Part shown: piece by piece, positions 11,341 to 24,796 of the stretch
Numbering within the stretch: the stretch's first letter is position 1
Layout of the letters: each line of letters starts with the position of its first letter
NCBI RefSeq assembly: GCF_002443255.2
Contig: NW_019211457.1
Span: 47,025,690-47,089,689 of the forward strand
Length of the DNA stretch: 64,000 bases
DNA from: Varroa destructor
Lineage: Eukaryota > Arthropoda > Arachnida > Mesostigmata > Varroidae
Direction of reading: 5' to 3'
Position numbers and translations under genes: made by a program
Notes under the pieces: model-generated
What the model was told of the DNA's origin: nothing
Database searches by the model: none
What the model saw: the letters and a program-made list of their open reading frames with translations, nothing else

Positions 11341-14300
11341 CTAATAGTTCGAAAGGAGCACTAATAAGACGACTTTTAAATATCACTCCAGTCAATTCGT
11401 ATTGTTGCGTTTGACGGGTAGAATAGTACTAAGGTTTTGTAAGGGTAGCACCCTGTTCGTACTATTAACGGATTGATCTCTACGAAATCGCCATTTTCGT
11501 TTTTAGAGGCTTGAAAAGTGGAGATTGAAAAAGGTGCCCTTCGGCATTATCGTTCTCTACTAGTTGACACTGCAACTGAGGTCACAGGAACTGTGTTTGA
11601 AGTCGAAGCGAATATATAATATCGGAACGAATATATCAGAACTGATTTGAAAAGCTCGGAGGTTAAGCTTTCAATTTAAATGCAAAGAACGCTGCGGACC
11701 TCCTAGAAAACGAGACGTCTATAAATTGCTGACTGTCTTTAGTGGAAATGCGGTTTTGTGAACTAGAATATTTGCTGCGCAGATGGGAATTAGCCATTCG
11801 GGCATCTAGTGTTATTTGCATGCGCCCTCTAGTGGCTAATACCTCTGCTGAAAAGGTCTTGCCTCGATGTTTGTTCTCAGCTGCTTGGTCAGCAGGAAAG
11901 GTAGACTTGTCTATATAGGATTCTCACTAGAAAGGAAAAACTCAAATAGAAAATGGTTACGCTATGAAGAAGCATCGGGATCGGTACCAAGGCATAATAT
12001 TGACGCTTAAAACGTAGTATTACGCAATTAATGGTACCTGAGAGTGGTGGACGTTTATTCAGTTTAGCGGAGATAGGCGAAGATGAACACAGCCTTGCAA
12101 CACATGTGTCATGCGAGGTCTTCTGCTCATTTCGAATGAACTTGAAAGCCAGTAAAGGTACACTTCTTTAGTTGTATTACATGTTGTTTCTATAACAAAT
12201 TTTTGACACGGGCTTCCTATACAGCCTGTCCCAAATGGCGGGCAATTTGTCCCATTATTCATGTTGATTTCCTTAGATGTACGTATCTTTGCAAGCTTCT
12301 TCTTCTTCTGGTAAACATCACCTTTTCGGTACACCGCTTCGTTAATTCTTTGTATGTTAGTGCTAACATCGAACCACTTCCTTCATGGTGGATTGGTACG
12401 AAATTTTCGGTCCACAAATAATTCCGATGACGCTTTGCACCGTACTCGTCAGAACCGAAGCAATACGTTTGTAGCATTAAGCGTCCATTCTCCTCAATGC
12501 CAAACAAACGTCTTAACGTCCTCTGCATTCTCCCAGAGGTATCGTCAGACCCTTTAACTCCATTGAACTGTCTCGGAAAGCTGCTACTGTTCCTATCTAT
12601 GCTAATCCTATTGAAATAAAAATTTTATTGAATAATTCAAATGTTATACTCCGTTGTTAACGGCTACCGTATTGTATTCAGTATATGGAGCGGATGTGTT
12701 TCGAAGGTCTATATTGGTTCAGCTCTTGGATGGATGAATGGAAATACTTTACCCCAGCTAGGATCATCATACTGTTTATTGCGCCAGCAAAATCAAACGA
12801 TTCCGGGTGCGAACAGAACGATTCTCAAATTTCTCTTTCTAGCATCGCTGAGTGAAGCAGCCTTTACTGAATCTATGCATATTTACTAACATATCGCTAG
12901 GGAAGTGATGTCTACATTACATTTAGCTTAACAGACAGAACGAATCCTATGTTTCCTTCTAATAAGCCGAATACAGTATGAGTTGTAGAAACTTCTCCTA
13001 TCCCATCGATTGGTCGATGGTGATTGACCGACGATTATCAGTGAGTTCTTATCTCGCGTACTAGATCGGTTACTAGACCCTTTGCATTAGATACAACCGT
13101 GTATGCAGGCGTCTTGAATTTCGACTTGCTAAAACCGAGGTCTAGAAGCGTATATCTTTGCCTGGCACCTACAATTGTTGTATCTCTTATATTGATGTCA
13201 TGACTGAGTAAAATTATGGGCCGTTGTTTAAGCTGTGTTTTGTTATGTACAGGCGTTTCTTTCGCACTCTTAAAAATAGCAAGGAGCTATCCGTAAACGG
13301 ATAACAGTATCAATCTATAATCGCGTATGTATTCATAATATATGAAAAAAACAGTTACCAAAGCTATTTTTTTCTCTCTGCGTAGCTTTTCTCCGTGATA
13401 ATAAGTAGTCGATTCAGTCATGTACCGCCTCCTATATATACGAGAGAACCATGCATTTAGTTATGGGTCCGTTCCGATTGTAACCATCGTCGTACAGCCA
13501 TTTCAATTGGAAGCTTTGGATTGTGACGAGTTAAGAGTACTTTTGATGGTAGCCAAGTTATGCCGTCTAGTCTTCCCCAACATCATACAAGGTACATGTT
13601 GCATTTTTGTTTTTAGAAAGCTAAATTTTACAAGCCTTATTTTATTATTGGATCCGCTTCCCCGAATAATAGCCCAGACAGTCTACCACGCATGCGTCGT
13701 TCGGCGATGCGTGGATCCCTTGACAACAAAATTAATGAGACAGCTTCTTATGTCATCGAAAGCACCTAACACCAGATTCATCACTCGCTAAAATTGAGCT
13801 GCGTTACGCTTAACGCTAAAGGTTAATCTAATAGGCCAAAAAGGATTTTTCGTTGTATCTATCGCGAGTAGTTCCTAAAACGTTTTGCCTAGATCAATGG
13901 GCAAACCATGTGCATTTGGACTATATGACTCATATACTTTCCGCCGTTAAAATTAATAAACATATATTAACGATATGAGATCTATTTCATTGTCAGCACA
14001 ATATCTGATCTCTTCAGTTCTTTTTGACGTTGTTGCAGGCTCCTTATTTAGAGTACTCGTGTAGAAGTTGCAGTTCTACCTTTATAATGGTTTAATTTCA
14101 ACTCCGTATAAAGCAGGCCCAGATTTATGGAACCTCATTGGTTGTGCGTTGGAGATTCTAATTATTGGCCTGCTTCGGTTGTCTTACAAAAGCCAAGAGA
14201 AAATGAGAATATTTTTTCAGGTCTCATTGTTATTCATGCACTCATGTTGATTTTTGGACCTTGCATTTGTACATTTTCTAAAGCACCAACAAGCTTAATT

Positions 14301-17300
14301 CAAGACCTTTTTTAACCGGGACGATCCGAGTAGTCTCGCGTATATACTCTGGCCAACTGCCCCCTATACACTTTATCATACAAAACGCATTTAAAAAAAA
14401 AAAGGAAAACAACCGATGTAGTCTAATTTTGTACGAACTGATGTTCTTTAAGGTTAAAATAATGTATGTTTAATATGTTCATTAATATAGAATAATATAA
14501 AAAAATAAAAATGTCGAAAATAATTTAAGTGGCACTTGAAGTTTTCAGGCCGTCCTACTACACACAACTGTTGTTACATTCCACTTAGTGTCAATATAAA
14601 ACCCCACGTGTCATCACACAATTATTACAGTGTAATTTCTTCTACCAAAACGTGTCTGATTATTCCTATTTATTTAGACAAAATCGTGCGACCGCGTACG
14701 CTGCTTTATCGCACAGCTGAGTGAACCGTCTGTGAACCGTCTGTGTGAACCGTTGCACGTGACAAATCTGTCAGTTGGTGACAACTCGTGTGGTGGTTAC
14801 GAGAATGTTCGCGGTGTTACCTGTCCTGTGACACCATTTGATTCCTTTAGCAAAACGTGCATGGCTTCAGCGGTGATGTGGAGAAACTTGAGGTAGTCAC
14901 ATTCAAACGACTTCGAACGACGAGACTTTTTGTATATACGTTTTTTTTTCTTACCAGTTATAGGAATTTTCTGATACGCTGCGCATTTCCTAATCTAATT
15001 GTACATTTATCGTTCAGATGCTACTTGACTGCTTCCTCGTCCTCTGGCTTCTTAAGGCCACGCATCCAACTAAGGTGCTTCAGCTAGGTGTAATGTTAGG
15101 CAACGATCTTTGCAAACTTTTAGACTTTATTTACAGTTTTGGTGTATTCGTCGAATGTGTTTGAAGAATCGTCACTGTCCGGCATCTTCAAGTACCGATA
15201 TCGACATGCCCATAACATTAAAATGGTTCTTTTTTAGATGGTCGACAATTTTGTTGTAAGTTTATTCTTGCGGTTTTTTAGGGAGAATATCTGCTTCAAA
15301 TCTTGTAGATGAAGTGTGTGACGATTTATCTGTCCTCGGAAGAATCATCAAGCGCACCGTATGTAGTAATCCAATTTCAAGGCGTGATCTTTTGTCACTG
15401 TCGTATGTACGATATGGTGTAGGGTAGTGTGATCGTTCATTACGAGCTCGGTATTTGCTAAAGCAAATCAACCGCTTGCAGTAGCTTAATGTCGTTATTT
15501 GGCGGTGACGGCATGGTACGAGGTCTACCATTCTAAATTAGTAATAATCGCTAAGTGTTGAAAGCAAATTTTCCGAAACGGGAAATGCGTACATTTCTTC
15601 AAAAGTTACAGTATTTTGAATACATATTCATTCGATTCGCTGGCTACCTAACTACGTGCACCTTTTTTTTACAACTGGTACGCACCGAAATCTACACTTA
15701 ACAATGCGTTCTATTTTCGTCGCGTGACATTTTTGGAAAGTGGAGAAGACTTAAACTGTACTTCACTAGTAATCTCTAGACTTGACTAATAAAGTTCGGT
15801 AAATATATTCCAAGGAATTCCTTGTATTAATCTCTATGTGCCACAGATAACATTAGTTACGCAGTGGCACAACTTCTTCTCGATTCAGGCATATTTGTCC
15901 ACCTAATAAAATGATGCAAAGTTTAGCATAAACCTTACTTTCAATTCCAAATACATTATACGCGTTCCTTTTACTATATGTTTACTTTTGGCCTGCCAAC
16001 GCTTCTTAAAATTTGCAGCAGCTATTCGTTTACTATTAAATGTGTCCCGTTTAGCGACATAGGTGGCTCTACCTAGCGACAGAAGCAGGTACCATTGTGC
16101 ATATACTATAACATATAACGTCAATAGGAAAAAGCCGAATGAAGTTAGCAAAAACTCAATTTCTTTAACGCTATGCGGTCATATCTCGGAGAAAAAAACA
16201 TATGGTAATCGGTTGCTGGCTGACCATGGCGTTACTTAAAAATCGGCGTATTTCTGTTCAAAATTCGTGATCGAAGCTCCACTTTTGTTCATGTGACACT
16301 TGATGCTCAAACTAATTGTGTTATATTTAAATAATGTACGTTGTAAAGTTAGTGAAGCTTTTACTGAAGTTCATACGTCGAGACTATACGCAGCAACAGG
16401 TCAGTCAACTCCGTCAGCTAGTCGACCACCGACTGCAGAGCAGCCTGATGGTGACTGTTCCATAGAAATAAACAGAGAGGTAGTCGTACATTACGAATGG
16501 GCAGGATGAAAGAGTTTAGTTACGTTTTTTTTTTCAATATAAATTGTTCGAAAATTGTATATCGCATGCGACCGTAGTCACATGATCATGAAATTTACGC
16601 AAAATTATAAGCCCGAAATATAGCACTACTCTTTATTCAATTTTGCCATGTCTATCAGATTATTAATTGTCCTTTCAAAATCTTTCAACAAGACCAGATG
16701 CATAAATCCAGAATAAAATTCATTTCCGTTTGCCTTGTGTTGACTAAAGGCTTGCCCCCTTAAGGACGATCCTCTCCTAGAGCAAGTATTTCAACTACGT
16801 CCTAATCACAGTAAAAATTGCAACGGCAATTATGGAGAATGACAGAAGTAAAACAATGAATCAGTGTCAAGCTGAACCTAAAATATATCTCCGACATATA
16901 AGTAATGGAAGCTAACTGCTGCGTTAACCAATTACATACTACGTAATGGATAGAACACAATATGCATCTATCTATAAAGTTTCGGCGAGTTTACTCGTAC
17001 TTCGTATCTGTTTCATTATGTTTGTCTCTCGTTTTTTTCCGGTATGTTTAGCACAAAGCAAATATCGTTACATTGAGAAATCTCAAGTCCAGTCCAGCCC
17101 ATTAAACTGTTGGTAACTTAAAAAAAATATTTCCATTATTATATTGGTTTTCAGTTCTACTGACCGGAGAATTGCAAGACGCCTTGGTAATAAAGACATT
17201 TGCCTCAGAGGAGCAAACATGCGATACGGACTCTAACTATTCCCTGTCTCTATTTCTGGTATTTGATTTTCATTTTGCCTACTTGTACCTATTAACTTTA

Positions 17301-18423
17301 GTTAATTAACTATAGCTTCTAGCCTTCAGTTACCGAACTTACTAAAATGTGTTTTTTTTTATATTCTCATGTTTTCTTTATTCGACACGCAAGCCTATTT
17401 ACTACTCTTCTGTTACGCTGAAAAAGATGTTGATAGTTATAGATAGGTAGGCGTAATATGCTACTCATATACTCTAGTATTTAGTATGTGATCTCCATCT
17501 ACAAAAGAACTAAGAGCAAACACTTGTAAAAAAAAGTAGACCTAATGTTTTCATGATAAATGTTTTAGATCCACTGGATAAAGGTCGCTTGACGTGTCTA
17601 GTTGTTGATTCACGCAAAGGAATTATTACTGCGATATTTATGGTACATCATCGCTCAAAGGGAGCCATATAATAGTCTTAAGGATTATATCACAGAGGAG
17701 GAAACACGCTTGTAGCTCTGAAATAGATATAAAAAACAGAAACGAGTTCCATTAAATAATCTCATGAGTCAGACTATCGTACTGCATTGAAATCAGCAAA
17801 AGGATTTATAAGGAAAAATAAATTTGATCTTTGTTTATTATATAGTAAGATTTTTGGCTACAGGAGCATAGGCTAAATCGCACAATGTAGCGAACTATAA
17901 TACATGATGTATATAAATAATGATGTATATAATACATAGCATCAAAAATCAGAATTGTTGATTGGGTTGCAAGAGTATGAACGACTATTTAGAAGACTGG
18001 CGAAGCACATGCTTATGAACAGCGCGAAGAGTAGACGCCAGTTTTTTGTCATCAACAACTCCACTTCGTAATTTACCGTAAAAAAGCTACCTCGAACTAA
18101 ACATGTCAACAGTTGTTTATTTACTCACTCATTTATTTATTGGCGAACGCTGCAATTGCGATAGGCGTTCCGCTACCTTGTCACTAATATTTTTAGTCGA
18201 CAAAAGGCGGATTGCATGACATTTCAGAATTACCGTAGCCGAATACAGCCGTCCACAGCAGGGCAAAACTGAAGCCAGCTTTATGGAGAGTAATCTAAGC
18301 TGCTAAGTGGCGTCTAGGAATTTTCACCTGACAGGAACAATGTTACAGAGTCGATAACTAACGCCATCTTGTTCACCAAATAGACCATTTATCTAGTTCA
18401 ACAGGCGAGAGTGCTCCATAGAG

Positions 18424-21400
18424 ATGTTTGCTATGCCCTGGATAACAAAACACGTTCGCCAGTTTCTCAGTCTCACGATGGCAATGTGGCTACGCGTCTT
18501 TCATTTCTTGAGTGAGCTACTTACGTTCGCCACTATCCGAATCTACGACACCGTCAAGTATTTGTGGCATCAAGGATTTCGCGATGGTCGGCGGCGGCTT
18601 CCACCAATTCGGAGCGAATTTCTATCCTATTCGGCAACGAAACTAGCTAGGATGATTCGCGAAAAGAAGGTAGGCACAGAAACAAGAGCTGTGCATAAGT
18701 GAGTGTCTAGCCGTGGAAAAAACAAGTTATGCATTAAGGAAAACATCGCTAGAAACAATATTACTACTGTTCTTATTGATATAGTCATAACGCTAAGAGG
18801 TTTGTGTAATACGCTGGGCACAGTTTTAGCAGGACAGTAGAAGTTGTTTGTTTTTTTTTTATTTGCCTGCAACAGAACGAACAAACAAGCCGTACCCATA
18901 AGGTATTTTTAGATAGAACAAACTGGGACGTATTACGACCGCAATAAACCGGCCAATAATTACCGAGGCTCGACCAAGTGGCATACGCGCTAGGCCAACA
19001 CGAGACGGCATATACAGTCTAGAGATCATCTACTTTACTTGCATGGACTCCATTCGAGCAAAGCTTAACGACACGTATCTACTTCTATATGGAACCAATT
19101 CAAGAATAAGTAACCTCAATCTACATGATGACTTAAATGGACTATTTGTATATTTGATGAACCGTAACATAGTCAGTCCTATAATTATGTGACTTTAAGT
19201 ATTTTGACGAACAATACTGTTAAACAACAAGTTAGCAGTGTTTAATAGCATTTCAACCACTTTATCTTTCTATATAAGGAAGCGGATTATAAAAAGTGGA
19301 TGGGAACTGGGCTTTACGTGTATTGTGCCCCGTGTTAGACTCGATAAACCAGAATCAGAAATTAGGGATTCTCTATGGCACTAAGGGTTTTATATCCAAA
19401 TAGAATGAAGGTACGCAAAAACTTGAACTACTCGTCTTTACATACGAATGAAAAACCAATTGTGTAACGTTAATTAAAAATAAAGGAAGTTCTGCCGCCT
19501 CTATGAAGTCGCCCGTACGTGCTTCAAACACTTCCCTTAATCAGTTTAATTTTAAGGTATATATTAATTTCTGATCACTGCATTCACTGACTAACGTCTG
19601 TTTTGCAAATATACATACGTGCTCCTTTGCATAAAGCGTCTCTATCAGAGACGCTTTATAAAGAGATAAAAAGCATAATGATATTATGCTTTTTCGAACG
19701 TCGTTCCCTTTTAGTTTTTCAAAACATTCACAAGGGTATTGATATAACAGAGTACATATGTCACTTTAGTTAACGTCGGAACAACTGGTCAACGCAGTGA
19801 TTGCCCGTATCCGTGAGGTCGACCCCCTTCTTCATGCAGTTGTTGAAGATCGTTTCGAGGCCGCCCTTGATGACGCGCGTCAGGCCGATAAAGAGCTGGC
19901 AGCCTGTACGGACGTCGAGGAACTTGCCAACAAGAAACCCTTCCTTGGCGTCCCTTTTACGGTCAAAGATTCCATTAGTGTTCAAGGTAGACCTAAACAA
20001 CTTGAAGCTGATCTTCAACGAATTATATCTAGTGGTAAACAAATGGTTTTAATAGAACTTGTATTGTGTAGTGAAATCGAAGTTAGCCCACAAACGAAAA
20101 TACAAGAGCGCAGGTCATTAATGGTAATATTTATTCGATGTCGCTAATTTACAGGAATGCTAGCGACCTGCGGTAGCAAAACACGTCGCGGTGTCCGCGC
20201 AAAAAAGAACGCCGTCTGCGTTGCCCGCATGCTAACCGCAGGTGGAATACCTTTGGCTATTTCGAACGTACCTGAGATGTGTCTTTGGGTCGAAAACGGG
20301 AATCACCTTTATGGTCGCACCAACAACCCTTATGATTTGCACAGGTTCGTAATGCATAGATACATAGGTATTACGTATAGTGGATGGAAATCTCCTAGCA
20401 ACGTAATCTAGACGAGCAGAATTAGTTCATTTACGAACTAAGACCTACATTTCGTTTAATTAATCATGTAGCTAACTTTGTCGCATTATGCATATGCTTC
20501 TTTTTGCATGTTAGTTAGATCTATGCAAATGTATGCAGAGGCAAAAGAAAGCGATGCAGCCTGCAACTCAGGCAAAGCTTTCTACAGATAATTCGGTAGA
20601 TTATTTCCTACGAAGCAACCATATTTAAGCTATCAGTAGGCTTATAAGTCGGCAGTTCACGGAGGAACAAACAAAAAATGCTCGTAGATCACTATATAAC
20701 AGTTTTCCACCACGTTAAAATTATGCAGGACCCCTGGTGGCAGCAGCGGTGGTGAGGGTGCCCTGGTAGGGGCCTGTGCATCAGTTTGGGGCGTTGGTAC
20801 GGATATTGCAGGTTCGGTCCGCCTCCCATCGGCGTGGTGCGGTATTTTCGGTCATAAGCTCACCCCAGGGTGCCTTACGCGTGAAGGAGTTAGTGAAGTT
20901 TTTCAGCGATTGTGATTGTTAGATGATCGCTTCTATCCATTTGTAACGATTTTAGTGCTAATCTAATAAATATGATTTCCACGAGCAAATTGTTAGCTTT
21001 TGCCTATTCACGATAGATCAAACGTTCATCAAGCATGAATTCTAATAAAGTCCATCTCATTCTAAGTGCATAATAAGGAGCTGAAGCTCTCTTTGGTCGA
21101 TTACTAGTGGACCGATGTGTTTCTTACAGGTGCTGCCTGCGACGGGCCAAGAAATAAAATCCCTCATTGGAATTATAGGACCAATGGCACGGTCTACGGA
21201 GGATTTAGTAGCTATGTTAAAAATTATGGTAGATGATCCTGCAGCTCTAAGACTCGATGAGCCAGTCGAACTCCGTGAGCTCAAATATTACTTCTGCGAC
21301 AACGAGGGGGCCTCTTATATTTCTGCGATTCAGCCTGAGGTTCGCCTACAGGTCCATCGGGTTGTAAACTTTATCAAAAACGACCTTAATGCCGAGGTAC

Positions 21401-23555
21401 GATTAGCCACAAATGAATGCATTGTGAATATTTCGAAGAAGAGATAAAATCATTTTCAACGTAGCGTTGGAGCCATCTTATGTAATGTAGCTCCTGTCTG
21501 TTTTATTCTTCCTATAACCTAATGCAAACGGCCAGTAAGCAGTGGAAGTATCGTAGAAAATCTAGAGTGATGCATTACTTTAGATATTTCTGAAAGAGCT
21601 AAATCTTTGCTTGATTGTGGTTCTCATGTACGCGTGTTAATCATTAATGTTTTGTTGTTGTCGTTGCTAAGTTGAAAGGGCTGCAAGGGACTTGTCTGCA
21701 ACGTAATTGACCTTTACCTAGAAATCATGTTACCTAAATTAAGAACAACAACACTAATATCAGTGGAGTCCTGCATGAAAATGTTGATTCATAATCCATT
21801 CCTGGATTGTTACAACAAATCTCATTCAAACGCGCACCTATTTGTATCTTTTCTTAACGATAATATATAGAAATGGACATAAATGAAATTTTTTGTCGCA
21901 GATTAAGCCATTTCCAGATGCAGAGCAGATGATCCGAGGTTCTTACTACTGGCTTGCTCAGTTCGCTGCTTACGGTGCTCCTCCGCTTAAATTTAGCTTC
22001 GATGAGCACGGAAACGCATGGGACCCAATTATGGAATTGATAAAACATGCAGGAGGCTTTTCCGAACGGACCATCCCCGGTATAACTATAAGTTTGCTCG
22101 ATGAAATGTATCGGAATAACCCCGACAAATGTCGAACAGATTTAGAGCAGTTCGAAGAATTCAAAAAACGGATTTACGATCTCTTGAAAAATGATGGTAT
22201 TCTCGTTCTTCCATCCAGCCTATCGGTAGCACCATTTCACCACGGGGTATGCAATTTTCAAGTTAGTTCTGTTCTTTGACAGGATATAGCCTTATATTGT
22301 AATAACATTACTTGCATTACTTTGGGATGGATCAGATACATTATTAGCATTAGCAAATTAACTTAAATTGTCGCGACCAATATGTCCGAAGCGATATGAA
22401 ATAAACGGTAGAGTCAAGAAACAAACCGAACGCTGATTTCAGTGTTTGGTTAGAGCTTTATTTTGTTAAATATAAGTTACCTACTTACCCTTTGAACTTA
22501 ACAAAATGCTGATAAGTTAATTAAGAAATCTAACACGAATACTCATTTTTTTACGAGATCATTACTACTATGTCGTTACTACTATAGTGATCATCTCGTA
22601 AAAATTATTTTTGGTGGCATGAAGAGTCATTAAAAACCCATAGAACTTTTAGTGAAAATGACCGATAAAGCGTTTCAGTAGTCAAATTGTAAAACGGTCA
22701 AAAATCCTATGTAGGCCTGTAAGGCCATCAAGGATGGCCTAAAAATGTTTGGGTAACGGAAAAGATTTCTAATTTCGAATTATTTACAACTTCAGATAGT
22801 ATTCTTAATATTACAGCGCTGGGCATGATTAACACGATTCCGCGTTTGCTGCCTTCATCTTTCTAGACACTGTGTCATCCTGCATTGTATCTCGGCCTGG
22901 CGGGACTCATCAACATCTTGAAACTTCCCAGCACAGTGGTTCCTATGGGACTCAGTTCTCGGGGCATACCGCTCTCAGTACAGGTTCGTGTTTGCTGCAA
23001 AGTTGAAACATATCAGACTGAACGGTCTGATGACAGTAAAACTTGATCCCGCATATCAGAAATCGACACAGTTCCTTATTTCTTCGTAGATACTGTAATA
23101 TTAGCAGACGGCTATCAGACACGTCGGTGTGATAATGATCCGATCTCTAGAGCGTCATTATTGCAGGCTTACGTTCTTAAGTAACTTTTCTTTAACGAAG
23201 TAACTTAACTATTCTGGTATTTATTTCGTGCCAATTCCAAGTTGAGCAGTTGTTTGATGATACGATTGGACTAGTACGAGCTTGAAAGCATGCAAGCTTA
23301 GGTTATATTATGTTTTTGATTATTCAAGGCGATTTTAGACTCACACATTTCATAATTTTTCTTAAACCCGGTCCTATATGGCGGATGTCCGGAAGAAAAG
23401 ACATTACCGCGATAGTGTGGCGACTAATGTCTTCATTATTTTTACACTTACAGATAATTGCTGGACACAGCAACGATCGCCTGACCCTAGCCTTTGCGCA
23501 GAAGCTGGAAATGAAATTCGGAGGATATGTCCCACCCTGTGAAATCATTCGTTGA
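18424..23555 (+). CDS. FAAH2-like fatty-acid amide hydrolase, copy B (amidase signature family)
   Basis: Eight coding exons: 18424-18669, 19770-19986, 20155-20344, 20729-20888, 21130-21396, 21902-22246, 22867-22983 and 23454-23555 (TGA stop), giving 547 aa. Exons 2-7 (217, 190, 160, 267, 345 and 117 bases) have exactly the lengths and phases of copy A. Exon 1 is 15 codons longer, and exon 8 adds one residue. ATG 18424 follows an in-frame TAG at 18394. The N-terminal 40 residues are hydrophobic and aromatic, fitting a membrane anchor. The triad is Lys148 (VPFTVKD), cis-Ser223 (GGSSGGE) and Ser247 (GTDIAGS), so the enzyme should be active. Exon 2 matches copy A at 51 of 72 residues in my hand alignment. 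Likely role is hydrolysis of fatty-acid amides or N-acyl conjugates at a membrane or lipid surface. Copy B keeps the canonical GGSSGG, unlike copy A. Confidence 0.92.
19631..19694. repeat. Two adjacent perfect hairpins in amidase B intron 1
   Basis: The first hairpin (19631-19659) has a perfect 13-bp stem and a 3-base loop. The second (19668-19694) has a perfect 12-bp stem and a 3-base loop. They are separated by 8 bases and lie about 75 bases before the acceptor of exon 2. A similar side-by-side pair occurs at 54808-54870. Copy A's intron 1 was not seen to hold an equivalent. Confidence 0.85.
22548..22604. repeat. Imperfect long inverted repeat in amidase B intron 6
   Basis: A 12-bp perfect outer stem (TTTTTACGAGAT with ATCTCGTAAAAA) continues inward with a three-base bulge and several further pairs across CATTA/TAGTG. 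It lies in the 620-base intron before exon 7. It may be a small foldback element remnant; no target-site duplication was established. Confidence 0.55.
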
Positions 23556-23642
23556 TTACTGGCCGTGACTGACTCTTTTATAGAAGAGTTTTGTCAATAG
23601 CTTAATCATAAGCAGTAACCATATAATTAAATATTAATTCTT

Positions 23643-23664
23643 AATAAATGACGATTAAAATAAA
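23643..23664 (+). terminator. Poly(A) signals of amidase B
   Basis: Two exact AATAAA hexamers, at 23643-23648 and 23659-23664, lie 88-109 bases after the TGA stop. A third is at 23725-23730. Spacing from the stop is normal for a short 3' UTR, although the surroundings are very AT-rich. Confidence 0.55.
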
Positions 23665-24764
23665 GGTAATGTTTAGGACCATTTTTATTTCTATAAAATC
23701 TTAATATATTGTAATTAACGGAAAAATAAATCTTTGACTTTACTCAAATGTTCATATCGTATTTCAAAATAATAAGTATAAAAAATTATATTATAATTCT
23801 TACAACAAAAATGTTTTTAACATTCTACTAATTTAAATGACGTTAAATTTTGCTTGTGTTGAACGATGGCCTGGACTTTACTTAAGATAAAACGTGGTAT
23901 AGGCCGTTGTGCTATGATGGTAATAAGACCCTTCTACTTTTCAACTACCGAAAATATTTAGAGCACACAGACAAGAAAAGGATGAAATTGAATATTGTTG
24001 AGATTATTATTATATGGAACTACACAGGGTAAAATATATGAAATGAGCAGTATTATAGTATATCCTCTTTACTATATCGAATAATTTCAATCTTTTCTCT
24101 ACGGGGAAAATTATTTACACTTGTTAATTATAACGATCCGGACATCGCTCGTTAGACACTGAATCAACTCGAAGACATTACTATTATTATTGAAGCCATA
24201 CTAAAAATCGAGCGTAAGTCAATGACTCCCAATTAATATGTAGATTTTACATAGCAGTTACTCGTTCAAATGAATGTAAACAAGAAAAAAACGAACAAAT
24301 CTATCTCAACGCATCATCATTTCACGTTTATTCGCTACTACGTTATTACTTTAAACGTTTAGAACTAACGCCCCTTCCTTTCCGGTAATTGTGTCAGCAA
24401 AGATCATCTCATAATGGTGCTGTGCTCGCCTACGCCAATGTTTGCTTCCACTGTACTCGCCATGCCTCGACACTCTATTCCTCTCTCCCATTCGTGCTGC
24501 GTCTGGATGAGACCATCGTTGTTTTGAACGTCGTTTTCGTCTGCTGCTGTAGCAGAAACAGTCGGCCGCTGCCGCCGCCGCAGTACCACGAAGAAACATG
24601 TCGTCGTCGGAGTGAGCTAGGACGGAAAGAAAGCGAGAGAAACAAAGTGCCGTGCTCGGGTTTCTTGCGCTACGTAATCGTAGAGTAGTCGAATTAGTAG
24701 GTGGTGATGCTGTTGGTGGCTCCATCCACTCCGCCAGGGGGCTGTGTACAAACGACGAATAGCT

Positions 24765-24765
24765 C

Positions 24766-24796
<31 letters not shown>
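24765..24796. repeat. (TCTG)n tetranucleotide microsatellite
   Basis: About eight uninterrupted CTGT units. Open frames through it yield low-complexity Ser/Val/Cys/Leu repeats and should not be taken as protein. Confidence 0.92.

Larger units (their letters stand above)
10819..18423. other. Spacer between the two amidase genes
   Basis: This 7.6 kb holds the 3' end of amidase A and the promoter side of copy B. I see no exon with recognisable homology. Open frames are short and mostly without ATG or splice context. A perfect 18-base palindrome lies at 11323-11340. A stretch at about 14780-15110 reads somewhat protein-like on the minus strand but contains stops and could not be assigned. Confidence 0.55.

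Noticed and set aside
12059..12528. Overlapping minus-strand frames that at first recalled a Tc1/mariner transposase.
   Set aside because: No catalytic motif block could be aligned, unlike the fossil at 45483-46010.
14780..15110. Protein-like minus-strand segments such as SFECDYLKFLHITAEAMH and GLKKPEDEEAVK.
   Set aside because: They lie in different frames separated by stops, and I could not link them to any family; a decayed gene or retrocopy is possible but not supportable.
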